DNA of 46,117 nt, taken from the NCBI GenBank assembly GCA_018821785.1, contig JAHJLI010000302.1, positions 1 to 46,117 on the forward strand, given 5' to 3'. The DNA comes from Pseudomonadota bacterium. GTDB lineage: Bacteria; Desulfobacterota; Desulfobulbia; Desulfobulbales; Desulfocapsaceae. Both the position numbers and the translations under genes were made by a program. The notes beneath the pieces are model-generated. The model saw only the letters and a list, made by a program, of their open reading frames with translations. It was not told the origin of the DNA and searched no databases. Shown here piece after piece: positions 32,124-42,055 of this stretch (the stretch's first letter is position 1; each line of letters begins with the position of its first letter).

Positions 32124-32555
32124 TTGGAGATGCCCGCAAGGGGGCCAGGATCGATGAGCAAAGTGGCTTCTTTGCACCTTTCTTCTATTGTATTATCGAT
32201 GTGGCGGGAATGCAAATACTGTCAGCCCATTCAAGGGTGAATTGCTGGTAATAATAAAGATTTTTCGGTTAAACAGAGCCATTTGGCAGCACAAGGTCTG
32301 AGTGGCCGGGAAAAATCTCCACCCTATCTGCCCGTCCTCGTTTGCCGGATGGAAAGGACAGCCACTAGTCAAGCCGTGTCTCGGCGGGGTTCCTTCAAGA
32401 ATGAAAAACGATAAGAACGAGCGCTGCAAAAATTTGTTTGATTTGACTCAGGTCAATGGCATCATGGTCATTGTGATTATCATTGATTGCCAACGCCCCA
32501 AAAGCGTGGGGGCGCCAACCGCGCTCAATGTCATCAACCCTGACAAAACCCTAAT
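32124..32555. other. Divergent non-coding interval
   Basis: About 430 bases between the panE operator and the NapH-like gene without a convincing gene. Visible items are GCAAAG-TGGCTT-CTTTGC (32159-32176), a small hairpin, and CGCCCC-N8-GGGGCG near 32493-32514, about 40 bases before the NapH-like start; TTGACT near 32443 might be a -35 box but lacks a good partner. Nothing else was recognised. Confidence 0.4.
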
Positions 32556-33851
32556 ATGACCATGGTCACTATCGTCCTTACAATCCCGAGTCTTCTTTTT
32601 CTTGTGGCTCATGCCTCTCGGGCATCCAGTCCTGGTGGTGCCTTCTTTTGGTTGGCGGCAGGTATTTTGGCCATCTCACCCCTGCCGTGGAAGAGTTGGG
32701 CCTTGGCTGGTCTTTTAGGTTTTGGAACCTGGCTCTGGAGTGATATCACCCTTAGCCTTGTGCAGCATCGCATGGCACTTGATTTGCCATGGCTCCGTCT
32801 TGCAGCAATATTGGGGGCGGTTATTGCCGTTTGTCTGGCTGCAGCTCTCATGAATTTCGGAAGGGCCTGCGGCAATTCCCGGTCCGGCAGCTTGGTTCAG
32901 GGGCTGGCCTTTCTCTTCACCGTCGCCGGTCTGGCTATTGCCAGGCAGAAAACATCTCTTGATATTCTCCTGCTCGACCGCTTTTTTCCGAGCGCCGGCT
33001 GGATAGTCGTCTTCCTGTTGGGTTGCTACGCCGCCTGGATCGCTGGAAAGATGCTTCGACCGGAGGATTCGGCAAAATGGCGACGAACCATTTGGGCCAT
33101 CTTCTCTTCGGTGTTTTTTTTCCAGCTTTTCCTCGGACTCCTTGGTTTTGAGCGCTTTTTAATGACCGGCAAGCTGCATCTCCCCATCCCCGCCCTGATC
33201 GCCGCAGGCCCTTTGTACCGTGGCGATGGTTTTTTTATGATTATTCTTTTTGCCGTCACCCTGATTCTCGTCGGTCCGGCCTGGTGCAGCCATCTTTGTT
33301 ATATCGGTGCCTGGGACAACTTGGCGGCGGCCGGCAAGAAAGGCGTCTTGCCCCTGCCCGGATGGACCAGGCCGGCGCGATGGCTGCTCTGTCTCATGGT
33401 ATTTGCCGTGGCGGCACTTCTCGGTAGAAGTGGTCAGCCTCCTGGTCTGGCGATCGCTCTCGCCTCCATCTTTGGTGTGGTCGGCGTTGTGATAATGCTT
33501 ACCTGGTCAAGGCGGACCGGGACCATGACCCACTGTACCACCTACTGCCCCATGGGACTCCTGGCTGATATCTTTGGCAAGATAAATCCGTGGCGCATCC
33601 GTATAGGTTCAGGGTGCTGTAAGTGCGGTATCTGTACCAGTATTTGCCGTTACGGGGCACTTGCTGCCCTGGATATTGAGAGGGGGAGAGCAGGACTCTG
33701 CTGTTCTTTATGCGGTGACTGCATCTCCGGCTGTCCGCACGGCCACCTGCATTACCGATTCCCAGGTCTAGGTAATGACACTGCCCGCTCCGCTTTTATT
33801 GTTGTTATTGTCGCCTTGCATGCAGTTTTTTTAGGTGTTGCTCGGCTTTGA
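32556..33851 (+). CDS. NapH-like polytopic membrane ferredoxin protein
   Basis: A 431-residue protein with about nine to ten predicted membrane helices. Cysteine motifs follow the NapH/NosR-type scheme: CSHLC (C244, C248) and CTTYCPMG (C327, C331) are membrane-edge pairs, then two [4Fe-4S] ferredoxin motifs, CCKCGICTSIC (354-364) and CSLCGDCISGCPHG (383-395). Such proteins carry electrons between quinol and a soluble or periplasmic redox partner. No reductase gene adjoins it, so the partner is unknown. There is no Shine-Dalgarno before the ATG, and a second ATG lies two codons downstream. Confidence 0.85.
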   Translation: MTMVTIVLTIPSLLFLVAHASRASSPGGAFFWLAAGILAISPLPWKSWALAGLLGFGTWLWSDITLSLVQHRMALDLPWLRLAAILGAVIAVCLAAALMNFGRACGNSRSGSLVQGLAFLFTVAGLAIARQKTSLDILLLDRFFPSAGWIVVFLLGCYAAWIAGKMLRPEDSAKWRRTIWAIFSSVFFFQLFLGLLGFERFLMTGKLHLPIPALIAAGPLYRGDGFFMIILFAVTLILVGPAWCSHLCYIGAWDNLAAAGKKGVLPLPGWTRPARWLLCLMVFAVAALLGRSGQPPGLAIALASIFGVVGVVIMLTWSRRTGTMTHCTTYCPMGLLADIFGKINPWRIRIGSGCCKCGICTSICRYGALAALDIERGRAGLCCSLCGDCISGCPHGHLHYRFPGLGNDTARSAFIVVIVALHAVFLGVARL

Positions 33852-33894
33852 TCGGCGACAATGATACCGAGAAATGAATACCTTTCGGCAAAAT

Positions 33895-36873
33895 TCATTG
33901 GGCTTGCAGCATTTTCTTAATGGCCTCTTTCAGTTCACTCAGTTTGTAAGGTTTTTGTATAAAACCCGCCATGCCCTTGCCGACAAATTTCATTGATACT
34001 TCCTGCTCGCTATAGCCGCTGGACATCATCACTTTGACGTTAGGCTGCAGTTGCTGCAGTTCCCTGAAACATTGTTCGCCATCCATGCGCGGCATGGTAA
34101 GGTCAAGGATGACGAAGTTGATGTCGTCTCTGGATTTGAAAATCTTCAGCGCCTCTTGCCCGTCATTGGCGGTAACCGGGGTGAATCCCAGTTCCTTGAG
34201 CATCTCAGAACCTATGGCTCGGACCGTATCTTCGTCATCCACCAGCAGCACAGTACCGCTCCCTTGCCAGCTGTCGGTTTGGCTCTTGTGGCTGAACAAT
34301 TCGACCGGTTTCCCTGAGGCGGGGAGCAGGATCTTGAAGGTAGATCCTCTGCTTGGTTCGCTGTAGATCTTAATGGCACCCTTGTGGCCTCTTAAAATCC
34401 CGAGGACCGCCGCCATGCCCAGACCTCTCCCGGTGAATTTGGTAGTAAAGAACGGATCGAACAATTTTGACAGAGTATCCTTGTCCATGCCGCATCCGCT
34501 GTCGGCAATTTCAATGAAGACGTAGATCCCTGCGCTGATATTTTCATCCAGCCAGACATCTTTAAGATAGCTGCGATCGCACTCCATACAGCCGGAGGTG
34601 ATGGCAATGACGCCGCTTTTGTCACCGATTGCCTCGGAGGCGTTGATGACCAGATTCATGATGATCTGGCGCATCTGGGTGGCGTCGGCCTCTACCAAAG
34701 GAAGTGGCTGGTGCAGATTGAGGCGCAGCAATGCCTTTTTGGAGATGGAAATTTCCAGCATGTGCAGCATCTCTTCCAGCAGGGTATTCAGGTTGATGTT
34801 TTCGACGATGAATTTTCCTTTTCCGGAGTAGGCCAGCATCTGCTTGGCGAGGTCGGCTGCACGGGATGCGGCTTGCTCGATGCGATGCAGGTTCTCGGTT
34901 GCTGGGGATTCTTTATTTATGCGCATCAAGGCCAGATCGGCGTTGCCGATGATGGCCGTCAGAATATTATTGAAATCGTGGGCAATGCCGCCGGCCAGCA
35001 CGCCGAGACTTTCAAGCTTCTGGGCGTGCAGCAACTGTTTTTCCATGTTTTGCCGTTCCATTTCGGCGCGGGTGCTGTCGGTGATGTCGATGGTGTAACC
35101 GGCCAGCAAGGTCTTAGCGCCCAGCACAATCGGGAATTTTATGGTGGTATAATTGCGGCCATTAAGATCCTCATCGATTTTCAGCACCTCACCTTTGGAT
35201 ACGACATCCAAGTCATCGGCTGAAATTTTAGCCGCGAATGGTTCAGGGAACAGTTCCGTCATGGTTTTGCCGATCATCTCAGAACCCTTTATGCCAATCA
35301 TTTCCTGATAATTCTCACTGGCCTGCAGCACACGGCTCTCGGTGGGATTTACCTCCTTGATATAGACATACACAGGTGAATGGCGCATGAAAAGCGAGAA
35401 CATCTCATTTGTTTGTTGAAGTTTTTCCTCCGATTTTCTCCTGTCTGTGGAATCTGCAGAAAGTCCGCACAGCCCATAGATACTTCCCTCATGATCACGA
35501 ACGGCAAATTTGGTGCTCCGGTAATAATGAATGCCGTCGTCCAATAATGCTGTCTCTTCAAAATCCAAAGGGGTGCCTGATTCCAAGATCCTGCGGTCGT
35601 TCTCCATGTACATGTTGGCGATTTTCTCTGGAAACAATTGCAGATCGGTCTTTCCTAATACATCTTCGTTCTTTGAGTGAAAGAGTTTGTGCCATGCCTT
35701 GTTGACGAACAGATAACGCCCCTGGATGTCTTTTTTATATATCAGTGTCGGCGAATTATCGACGATCCCCTGCAGCATATTCTGACTCTCTGAAAGGGAC
35801 TGGGTCATGTTAAGGGCAAGGGCTTCCGCTCTGGCTCTGGTACGGCTGAGTGACCAGATCATGATGAACAGCAAGAGGCTGAAAATCAAACCGATTGCCA
35901 GGACAAGGCGGGGGCGATTACTGTCGGAACGTGTCTCCAGTCCGGTCCGGGTGGTGAACTGAAGGGTCCAGTTGCGGCCACCGATTTCAAAAATCTGCCG
36001 TTCCGTTAAACGTGGTTTGTCCATATCACTGCCGTTGTCACTTTGATAGAAGAGCTTGTCGGCAATCGGTTCGGTGCCGTCAAAGATGTCAAGGGTAATG
36101 AGATCTGAATTTTGACCGAGCAGATCCTGCATGAGGGTGGGCATACGAAATGGGCACAGTAAATACCCATAAACCGCATTTTCGGTGCGTACCGGAAGGT
36201 ACATGATAAAGGCCGGCACCGGATTGGTTTTTTCATCGATTCTGAGAGTTGTACGTTCGGTGATCATCGGTTGACCGCTTTCAGCAGCGCGCTCCATGGT
36301 AATGCGGCGGTCATTGTCCTGCCACATGTCATAGCCGAGAGCCTTGATGTTTCCTCCGATAAAAGGCTCGGCATAACTGTTTACCACGTAATGTTCGCGT
36401 TTACCCGGTGGTCGGATGACAAAATCAGCGACACCTGAATGTTGCATTTCTTCTATAAACCGGTCCAGTTCTGAATGACTCACCGAACGGGCAAAGGCAA
36501 CCGCTGGAATGGCGGGGTAGTTGCGATCAAGTTCCTGATTTTTGATAAAAAGACGCCACTGTTCCCGGCTGATCGCCGGACCAGCTGCTGCGAACAGTGC
36601 AGCGCTGGAACGCAGGACCTGGGTATAGGCGACAATGCGATCATCGAGTTTGTTTCGTGTCTGATTGATCACGGCGCGGAACTCGCTGTGCAGGAGGTTT
36701 GTGTAAAACGTGCGGCTTTCGTTCCATGCCGCCAGCGTGACAGCCAGCGATACAATCAACACTGTCCAGCTCACCCAGAGACCCCAGCGTCGACGTGGCG
36801 GTTGATGGGACCCAGCATTCCGGAAAGTGGCTGTTTCGGGAATTGCTGAGGATATTTTCTTGCTGGTTGTCAT
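33895..36873 (-). CDS. CHASE-PAS-PAS hybrid histidine kinase with REC
   Basis: A 992-residue membrane kinase. Helix 1 is at about 31-50. A CHASE domain (about 75-300) shows WRLFIKNQELDRNYPAI, GKREHYVVNSYAEP and GYDMWQDNDRR, typical of CHASE-type extracellular sensors. Helix 2 is at about 322-343. Two PAS domains (about 365-480 and 490-605) precede HisKA, with H632 in GGIAHDFNNILTAI, HATPase (N-box 737-748, GRGLGM 815-820) and a receiver with D924 (ILDLTMPRMDG). GAGGA lies just before the ATG. It is an orphan kinase: no response regulator gene adjoins it. The ligand is unknown. Confidence 0.92.
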   Translation of the reverse strand: MTTSKKISSAIPETATFRNAGSHQPPRRRWGLWVSWTVLIVSLAVTLAAWNESRTFYTNLLHSEFRAVINQTRNKLDDRIVAYTQVLRSSAALFAAAGPAISREQWRLFIKNQELDRNYPAIPAVAFARSVSHSELDRFIEEMQHSGVADFVIRPPGKREHYVVNSYAEPFIGGNIKALGYDMWQDNDRRITMERAAESGQPMITERTTLRIDEKTNPVPAFIMYLPVRTENAVYGYLLCPFRMPTLMQDLLGQNSDLITLDIFDGTEPIADKLFYQSDNGSDMDKPRLTERQIFEIGGRNWTLQFTTRTGLETRSDSNRPRLVLAIGLIFSLLLFIMIWSLSRTRARAEALALNMTQSLSESQNMLQGIVDNSPTLIYKKDIQGRYLFVNKAWHKLFHSKNEDVLGKTDLQLFPEKIANMYMENDRRILESGTPLDFEETALLDDGIHYYRSTKFAVRDHEGSIYGLCGLSADSTDRRKSEEKLQQTNEMFSLFMRHSPVYVYIKEVNPTESRVLQASENYQEMIGIKGSEMIGKTMTELFPEPFAAKISADDLDVVSKGEVLKIDEDLNGRNYTTIKFPIVLGAKTLLAGYTIDITDSTRAEMERQNMEKQLLHAQKLESLGVLAGGIAHDFNNILTAIIGNADLALMRINKESPATENLHRIEQAASRAADLAKQMLAYSGKGKFIVENINLNTLLEEMLHMLEISISKKALLRLNLHQPLPLVEADATQMRQIIMNLVINASEAIGDKSGVIAITSGCMECDRSYLKDVWLDENISAGIYVFIEIADSGCGMDKDTLSKLFDPFFTTKFTGRGLGMAAVLGILRGHKGAIKIYSEPSRGSTFKILLPASGKPVELFSHKSQTDSWQGSGTVLLVDDEDTVRAIGSEMLKELGFTPVTANDGQEALKIFKSRDDINFVILDLTMPRMDGEQCFRELQQLQPNVKVMMSSGYSEQEVSMKFVGKGMAGFIQKPYKLSELKEAIKKMLQAQ

Positions 36874-37198
36874 GAGATCCTCTTGATGGAAAGGCTAATG
36901 GTGTATTAAAGGTTAGCGCTTCATGCTGTTTCATGTGCACCACCAATGAATGCAACCCCGCTCAGGTAATTTTTCATCATACTTTCCACAAGTATCTCAA
37001 TAATCTTTTGACAATTCCAGTTATTTCTTTTTGGCGTTTAGCATCTATGGATGAACTGCCTTCAATAGCATGGAATGGTTGAGGATGACTGATTCGTCTT
37101 GTGGCGCTTGCCACGGTGGCACCATTTCTGGTTGCCGAAAAAACCAGCCGGGAGAAGGGGGTGTCGGTGGGTGTTGAAGCAATAATTGTTGATCGGAA
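36874..37198. other. Interval between CHASE kinase and DUF554 gene
   Basis: These 325 bases carry the kinase leader and the 3' flank of the DUF554 gene. The only visible structure is CTGGTT-GCCGAAAAA-AACCAG near 37122-37143, a small hairpin, and A/T-rich words such as CAATAATTGTTG near 37182. No gene, repeat or RNA was recognised. Confidence 0.4.
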
Positions 37199-37894
37199 TC
37201 AGGAAAACCAATGACGCAGGGCAAAGTAGGCCAAAGGCAGGAAGATGGCGGGGAGCAGGTTGCCGACCCGGATTGTCGTTATTTTGAGCATGTTGAAACC
37301 TATAGCCATGATGAGCAAGCCACCAACGGAGGTCATCTGTGTTATTGTCTCGGGTACCAGGAAGTTTTTCATGAAGCCGGCGGTCACGGTTATTATGCCC
37401 TGGTAAATGAATACGGCGATGCTCGAAAACATCACCCCCAGACCCATGGTTGAGGCAAAGATGACGGAAGTCACTCCGTCGAGCACCGATTTGGCAAATA
37501 AAGTCTGGTGATTTCCAGTTAAGCCACTTTCCAGGGAACCGACAATCGCCATAGAGCCGACGCAGAAAACCAGACTGGCGGTCACGAATCCCCGGGCAAA
37601 CGACCGCCTGTCACTGGATTTGGCAGCCACTTTGCTTTCGAGAAAGACCCCGACCTTCTGTAATTTCTCCTCGATTTTCAGACCCTCGCCGAGCAAGGCG
37701 CCAATGACAACGGAAAAAATAACCACCATCAGGTCATTGGAAACAAGGGCACCTTTCATACCGATGAGAATCACCGAGAGTCCAACCCCGCTGAGGATGA
37801 TTTCTTTATAATTTTCGGCGATACCCCTGCTGAAGAGAAGTCCCAGCAGGCTGCCGGCTATGATTGCCAATGTGTTTACTATTGTTCCAAGCAT
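37199..37894 (-). CDS. DUF554 family membrane protein
   Basis: A 231-residue protein with about seven predicted helices. MLGTIVNTLAIIAGSLLGLLF at the N-terminus, GALLGEGLKIEEKLQKVG and FVTASLVFCVGSMAIVGSLESGLTGNH match the DUF554 (YdfK) family closely. The molecular function is not established; a transport role is often suggested. The start is placed at the ATG that matches the family opening; an upstream start would add 19 residues. The ribosome-binding site is weak. It lies alone between a kinase and an acetyltransferase gene. Confidence 0.9.
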   Translation of the reverse strand: MLGTIVNTLAIIAGSLLGLLFSRGIAENYKEIILSGVGLSVILIGMKGALVSNDLMVVIFSVVIGALLGEGLKIEEKLQKVGVFLESKVAAKSSDRRSFARGFVTASLVFCVGSMAIVGSLESGLTGNHQTLFAKSVLDGVTSVIFASTMGLGVMFSSIAVFIYQGIITVTAGFMKNFLVPETITQMTSVGGLLIMAIGFNMLKITTIRVGNLLPAIFLPLAYFALRHWFS

Positions 37895-38018
37895 AGAGGT
37901 TTCCACGAGCCGAAAGATCGGCAGATCCGAGAAAGAGATTTGGCAACACAACCATTGTATGCAACCCCATCGGTACGATGGGAGTTATACCACCAGAAAG
38001 AAAGAGTGTGGAGCTTTA

Positions 38019-38513
38019 TTATTTGTCGTTTACTGTGGAAATTTGCAGCGACACAGTTTTTCTGCCATCTGCAACTGATTGTCTACCAACCTCAGTAAAG
38101 CCGAACCTCTTGTGAAATCTTTCGGAAATTGGATTGGGAGGTTCAATGTCAAATTCACAGGTCACAAAAGGGATATGATTTTCTTTTGCGTAGGCCAGTA
38201 CCTCTCGGTAAAGGGCCGAGCCCGCACCCTGAGTTTGAACGCGTTGTGAGACAACCACCCGATCAATGTACAGAAAGCGGTTGTATCTTTCAACGAACCA
38301 TTGGTAATTGACGCTTTGATAATCTGTGCCTGGTTGCAACGCCAAGATGAAGGCGATGATTAGGCCATCCTCCTCAACAACCCGATGAAATACCGACTGG
38401 CTGTGAAGCTTGCCGAGCTGCGCCGAGGATAGTGGACTGAGGTAGCGAACAGACTCTTCATTGAGTGCTAGAACATCAGTAAAGTCTGAGGTTGTAATAG
38501 GGCGTGTAATCAT
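38019..38513 (-). CDS. GNAT family N-acetyltransferase
   Basis: A 164-residue protein. FLYIDRVVVSQRVQTQGAGSALYREVLAYAKE includes the acetyl-CoA pyrophosphate loop (Q-R-V-Q-T-Q-G-A-G), motif A of the GNAT fold, and FVTCEFDIEPPNPISERFHKRFGFTEVGRQ is motif B with the usual catalytic surroundings. The substrate is unknown. Length is normal. It is divergent from the helicase gene, with a 143-base gap to its start. Confidence 0.88.
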   Translation of the reverse strand: MITRPITTSDFTDVLALNEESVRYLSPLSSAQLGKLHSQSVFHRVVEEDGLIIAFILALQPGTDYQSVNYQWFVERYNRFLYIDRVVVSQRVQTQGAGSALYREVLAYAKENHIPFVTCEFDIEPPNPISERFHKRFGFTEVGRQSVADGRKTVSLQISTVNDK

Positions 38514-38656
38514 GGGATTTCAGTTTCACTGTAGCATATTTTCAATATCTATTGAGTCTGTCGTCCGGACTGGTATAGTCTTCCACAATATTCATTTACC
38601 CTGTTTCGCATGAAAACGTCATGCTCCGTTTGCAAATGCTCAATTTTAATCTCGCT

Positions 38657-40063
38657 ATGTCCTTTTCTTCCCTCGGTCTTTTCGAACCTCTTCTTCGTGC
38701 TCTTGATGAACTGGGGTATTCCACTCCTACTGCGGTGCAGCTACAGGCGATCCCGGCTGTGCTTTCCGGTAAGGATGTCATGGCCGCAGCCCAGACAGGG
38801 ACGGGAAAAACCGCTGCTTTTGCCTTGCCGCTAATGCAGCGTTTGGCTAGCGGTCCAAGGGCAAAGGCAAACCATATTCGGGCTCTGGTGCTGGCACCGA
38901 CCCGCGAGTTGGTTGTGCAGGTTGGAGAGGTCATTGTCGTATTCGGCAAGTATCTGCCGATGAGGAGTGGCGTTGTTTACGGTGGAGTGAAGATCAATCC
39001 GCAGATGATGAAACTGCGAAGCGGGATCGATATTCTGGTTGCGACACCGGGGCGACTGCTTGATCTTTACCAGCAGAATGCTGTGAAGTTTCTCCAGGTG
39101 GAAACGCTGGTGCTTGATGAAGCGGACCGGATGCTTGATCTGGGCTTTATGGACGACATCAACAAAATCCTGGGAATGTTGCCGAAAAGGCGACAAAACT
39201 TGCTCTTTTCCGCAACATTTCCGAGTGGTATCCGGACTCTTGCCGAAAAGTTTCTGCAAAGACCGGTACACATACAGATCGACCCTCCAAATTCTGCTGC
39301 CAAGAGGGTGGAACAGTTGATTTACGAGGTGGATAAAAGCAGAAAGACGGGCCTGCTCTGCCACCTGCTACACAACAATGACTGGCAACAGGTGCTGGTC
39401 TTCACCCGGACCAGGATCAGTGCCGACCAGCTGGTGCAGAAACTGGCCGATAAGGGCATTTCGGCCCTGGCGATTCACGGCGAGAAAAGTCAGGGGGCAC
39501 GGACCCGAGCCCTCTGCGATTTTAAGGCAAATACGATCCGTGTTCTCGTTGCCACTGATATCGCTTCGCGAGGCATCGATATCAGCGAACTGACTCACGT
39601 TATCAATGTCGATCTGCCGAAAGTTGCCGAAGACTATATTCATCGTATAGGCCGCACCGGTCGTGCCGGGCTAGACGGTATGGCAATTTCTCTGGTCAGT
39701 GCCGACGAGGTCAATCTCCTCGCGGCAATCGAAACATTGCTTAACAGGCTGCTTGTGCGCGAGGTTGTTGCCGGCTATATTCCAAAACATAGTGTGCCGC
39801 TCACCTGTCTTAAAAAGACACGGCCGAAGAAACCGAAGAAACCGAAGCCGGCGCCACAGTTACCGCAAGTTGATCATCAGAGTCCTCCGGATGATGGGAA
39901 AAGTATTCACCGTAAACCGCGCAAGGGCGGCGAACAACAGGACGGAGAAAAATTTCGAGGGGCGGCAGATGGCAGGAGACACCAGAGAGGCGTTAACAAC
40001 ACCGCATCTCCCACGTCCAGGCGCAACAAATCAGGCAAAAACAACACGGGTGGAAAGCGATAA
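38657..40063 (+). CDS. rhlE: DEAD-box RNA helicase, RhlE-like
   Basis: A 468-residue helicase beginning [16 protein letters not shown], the typical RhlE opening. Motifs are the Q motif ([11 protein letters not shown]), I (AQTGTGKT), DEAD (VLDEADRML), SAT (LFSATFP) and [10 protein letters not shown]. The C-terminal 90 residues are low-complexity and strongly basic ([13 protein letters not shown], then Arg-Lys-rich), as in RhlE tails that bind RNA. ATG codons at 38621 and 38636 are in frame but extend the protein beyond the usual start; none has a clear Shine-Dalgarno. It unwinds RNA duplexes during ribosome assembly or mRNA decay. Confidence 0.92.
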   Translation: MSFSSLGLFEPLLRALDELGYSTPTAVQLQAIPAVLSGKDVMAAAQTGTGKTAAFALPLMQRLASGPRAKANHIRALVLAPTRELVVQVGEVIVVFGKYLPMRSGVVYGGVKINPQMMKLRSGIDILVATPGRLLDLYQQNAVKFLQVETLVLDEADRMLDLGFMDDINKILGMLPKRRQNLLFSATFPSGIRTLAEKFLQRPVHIQIDPPNSAAKRVEQLIYEVDKSRKTGLLCHLLHNNDWQQVLVFTRTRISADQLVQKLADKGISALAIHGEKSQGARTRALCDFKANTIRVLVATDIASRGIDISELTHVINVDLPKVAEDYIHRIGRTGRAGLDGMAISLVSADEVNLLAAIETLLNRLLVREVVAGYIPKHSVPLTCLKKTRPKKPKKPKPAPQLPQVDHQSPPDDGKSIHRKPRKGGEQQDGEKFRGAADGRRHQRGVNNTASPTSRRNKSGKNNTGGKR

Positions 40064-40147
40064 AGTATAACCCAACAGTATTCCAGCAGTTCGGCCAAGT
40101 TTGAAGGTCTTGACGTTGGCAAAACCGGTAGACTGAATTATGGCGGA

Positions 40148-41119
40148 CTACATATCACCGCACTCCCGAGAAGGGTCATTGACAACCCTGATTGGTGCTC
40201 CCTCCTTGAAAGCCCGGATGTTCTCAGCCGTCTGGTCGAGAATTCGTTGTCGCGCTTCGCGACTGGCCCAGGCAATATGTGGGGTGAGAATGAGATTCGG
40301 CAGATGCGGATCGAGGAGAGGGTTACCGAGGCGCGGCGGTTCGCTGCTCAGCACATCGATGGCTGCACCGGCGATCTTTCCCGATCGGAGGGCTTCGGCC
40401 AGGGCGACCTCGTCGACAATACCGCCGCGGGCGGCATTGACAAGAAAAGCAGACGGTTTCATCAGGGCGATAGCGCTGCCATCAATGAGATTGCGCGAGT
40501 AGTCGGTAAGTGGGCAGTGCAGTGTGAGAATATCGATTTCCGGCAGCATCTCGGCAAGTGTCGGTCGGTCGTCCGGCGGACCGCCGGGCCGTCGAGCGAC
40601 CATGATTTTCATACCGAAGGCACGAGCCATGTCAGCTATGGCCCGGCCAAGGGTGCCGTAACCGACGATTCCGATGGTCTTGCCCTTCAGCTCGATGATT
40701 GGATAATCGAGAAAACAGAATTGACGGGCATTCTGCCAGTGGCCTGCTCTGACAGCACCGTGGTAGGAAAGAAGATTGGTGTGCAGGGCGAGAATCGTGG
40801 CAAAAACATGCTGCACAACTGAATCGGTGCCATACGCCTGGCAATTGCAAACAGTTACTCCAAGTTCCGAAGCTGCCAGCAGCTCCACAACATCGGTGCC
40901 GGTGGCCACTACGCAAATCAGTCGAACGGAAGGTGCTGCCAGCAGGTGGTCGCGGGAGATCGGTACCTTGTTGAGAATGACCAGCTCGGCGCCGGCAATC
41001 CTGTTGGCGACCTCTTCTGGAGACGTAGTGCGAAACACCTGAAGGGCAGTACATTCGCCGGTAAGCTCATCAAGAAGAAATTCATCCAGCCCTTCACTGT
41101 CAAGAAAGACGGCCTTCAT
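40148..41119 (-). CDS. D-isomer 2-hydroxyacid dehydrogenase
   Basis: A 323-residue NAD-dependent dehydrogenase. The Rossmann motif GYGTLG is at 153-158; the catalytic triad is R231 (NAARGGIV), E260 (SSEPP) and H281 (TPHIAW). Of the family's named members it most resembles glycerate/hydroxypyruvate reductases (HprA-type), though D-lactate or formate enzymes are not excluded. AGGAG lies 7 bases before the ATG. Linkage to glycolate metabolism (the glcDF pair is far away in the window) is only suggestive. Confidence 0.85.
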   Translation of the reverse strand: MKAVFLDSEGLDEFLLDELTGECTALQVFRTTSPEEVANRIAGAELVILNKVPISRDHLLAAPSVRLICVVATGTDVVELLAASELGVTVCNCQAYGTDSVVQHVFATILALHTNLLSYHGAVRAGHWQNARQFCFLDYPIIELKGKTIGIVGYGTLGRAIADMARAFGMKIMVARRPGGPPDDRPTLAEMLPEIDILTLHCPLTDYSRNLIDGSAIALMKPSAFLVNAARGGIVDEVALAEALRSGKIAGAAIDVLSSEPPRLGNPLLDPHLPNLILTPHIAWASREARQRILDQTAENIRAFKEGAPIRVVNDPSRECGDM

Positions 41120-41166
41120 CGGTGCTCCTTTTTGTGGAATGCTGTCGTCCCCTCATGTCTTTGGGA

Positions 41167-41859
41167 TCATTTGGCGGTGAGAGGCTTTGTCGCAGAATAG
41201 ATGACGAAACTGTAGTTGCGGTACCAGGTGGTGACATCGATAAAGTTGGCCTGTGTCAGCCAGGCGAGCTGACTGGACAAGGGGGACATTCGGTCCTCCT
41301 TCATTCGTTCAAAAGCGGCTGTAAGTGCTTCCTCAGATATCCCGTTTTCGCGCACCTTGCGCAACCAGGTGCGTACACAGATTTTTTCCGCCATCGCATT
41401 TTCTCCCTGCACCAGATCTGCGTTGATGAACATGCCGCCCGGCTCGAGTGCATTATGGACTTTCTCGAACAAATCGGCCTTAGCATTATCCGTCAGATGG
41501 TGGATAGATAGGGCGGAAATTATCAGATCATAGATGCCTCTGAGGGGTTCTTTACCGTAGTCCATGACCTGAAAAGTCACTCGGCCGGCGTCGCTGCCTG
41601 CAAATCGTTCCTCGGCGATTCTTAACATGGCCGGCGAAAGATCGACCAGAGTCAGCAGGGCGCGCGGGTAACGTGCCGCCACTCCGGCACTAAGAAGCCC
41701 GGTTCCGGCACCCAGGTCGAGGACACGCAGTTCACGATCCTGATGAAAAGGGATAATATCCAGAGGAATGGTGTAAAAATCGTCATAACAGGGAATCAGC
41801 CTACGGCGTTCGTGGTCATAGGTCTTAGAACTTCGGTCAAATATCTCTTGTATGCTCAC
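41167..41859 (-). CDS. Class I SAM-dependent methyltransferase
   Basis: A 230-residue protein. RVLDLGAGTGLLSAGVA is motif I; LTLVDLSPAMLRIAEERF is motif II with the ribose-binding Asp; YDLIISALSIHHL is motif IV; and ALEPGGMFINADLV follows as in UbiE/CmoA-like methyltransferases. The substrate is unknown. AAGGTG lies 5 bases before the GTG start. A 47-base gap to the 2-hydroxyacid dehydrogenase gene on the same strand suggests a shared transcript. Confidence 0.85.
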   Translation of the reverse strand: MSIQEIFDRSSKTYDHERRRLIPCYDDFYTIPLDIIPFHQDRELRVLDLGAGTGLLSAGVAARYPRALLTLVDLSPAMLRIAEERFAGSDAGRVTFQVMDYGKEPLRGIYDLIISALSIHHLTDNAKADLFEKVHNALEPGGMFINADLVQGENAMAEKICVRTWLRKVRENGISEEALTAAFERMKEDRMSPLSSQLAWLTQANFIDVTTWYRNYSFVIYSATKPLTAK

Positions 41860-42055
41860 AACGGCACCTTGTGTCTGACATTTTCGGGGGTAAGTGACGG
41901 GGCGTTTGTTGGAAATGAACGAAAAAACCGCTGTTTTCCTTAACTTTTGTCACTCCTGCCATTGAATTTAAAATATATTTCCTTTATTATCAATGGTGTT
42001 GTCGGTGTAGATCGGAAATGGTTAATAACAAAGGTAGAAGGAGAGTGGGGAAAAT

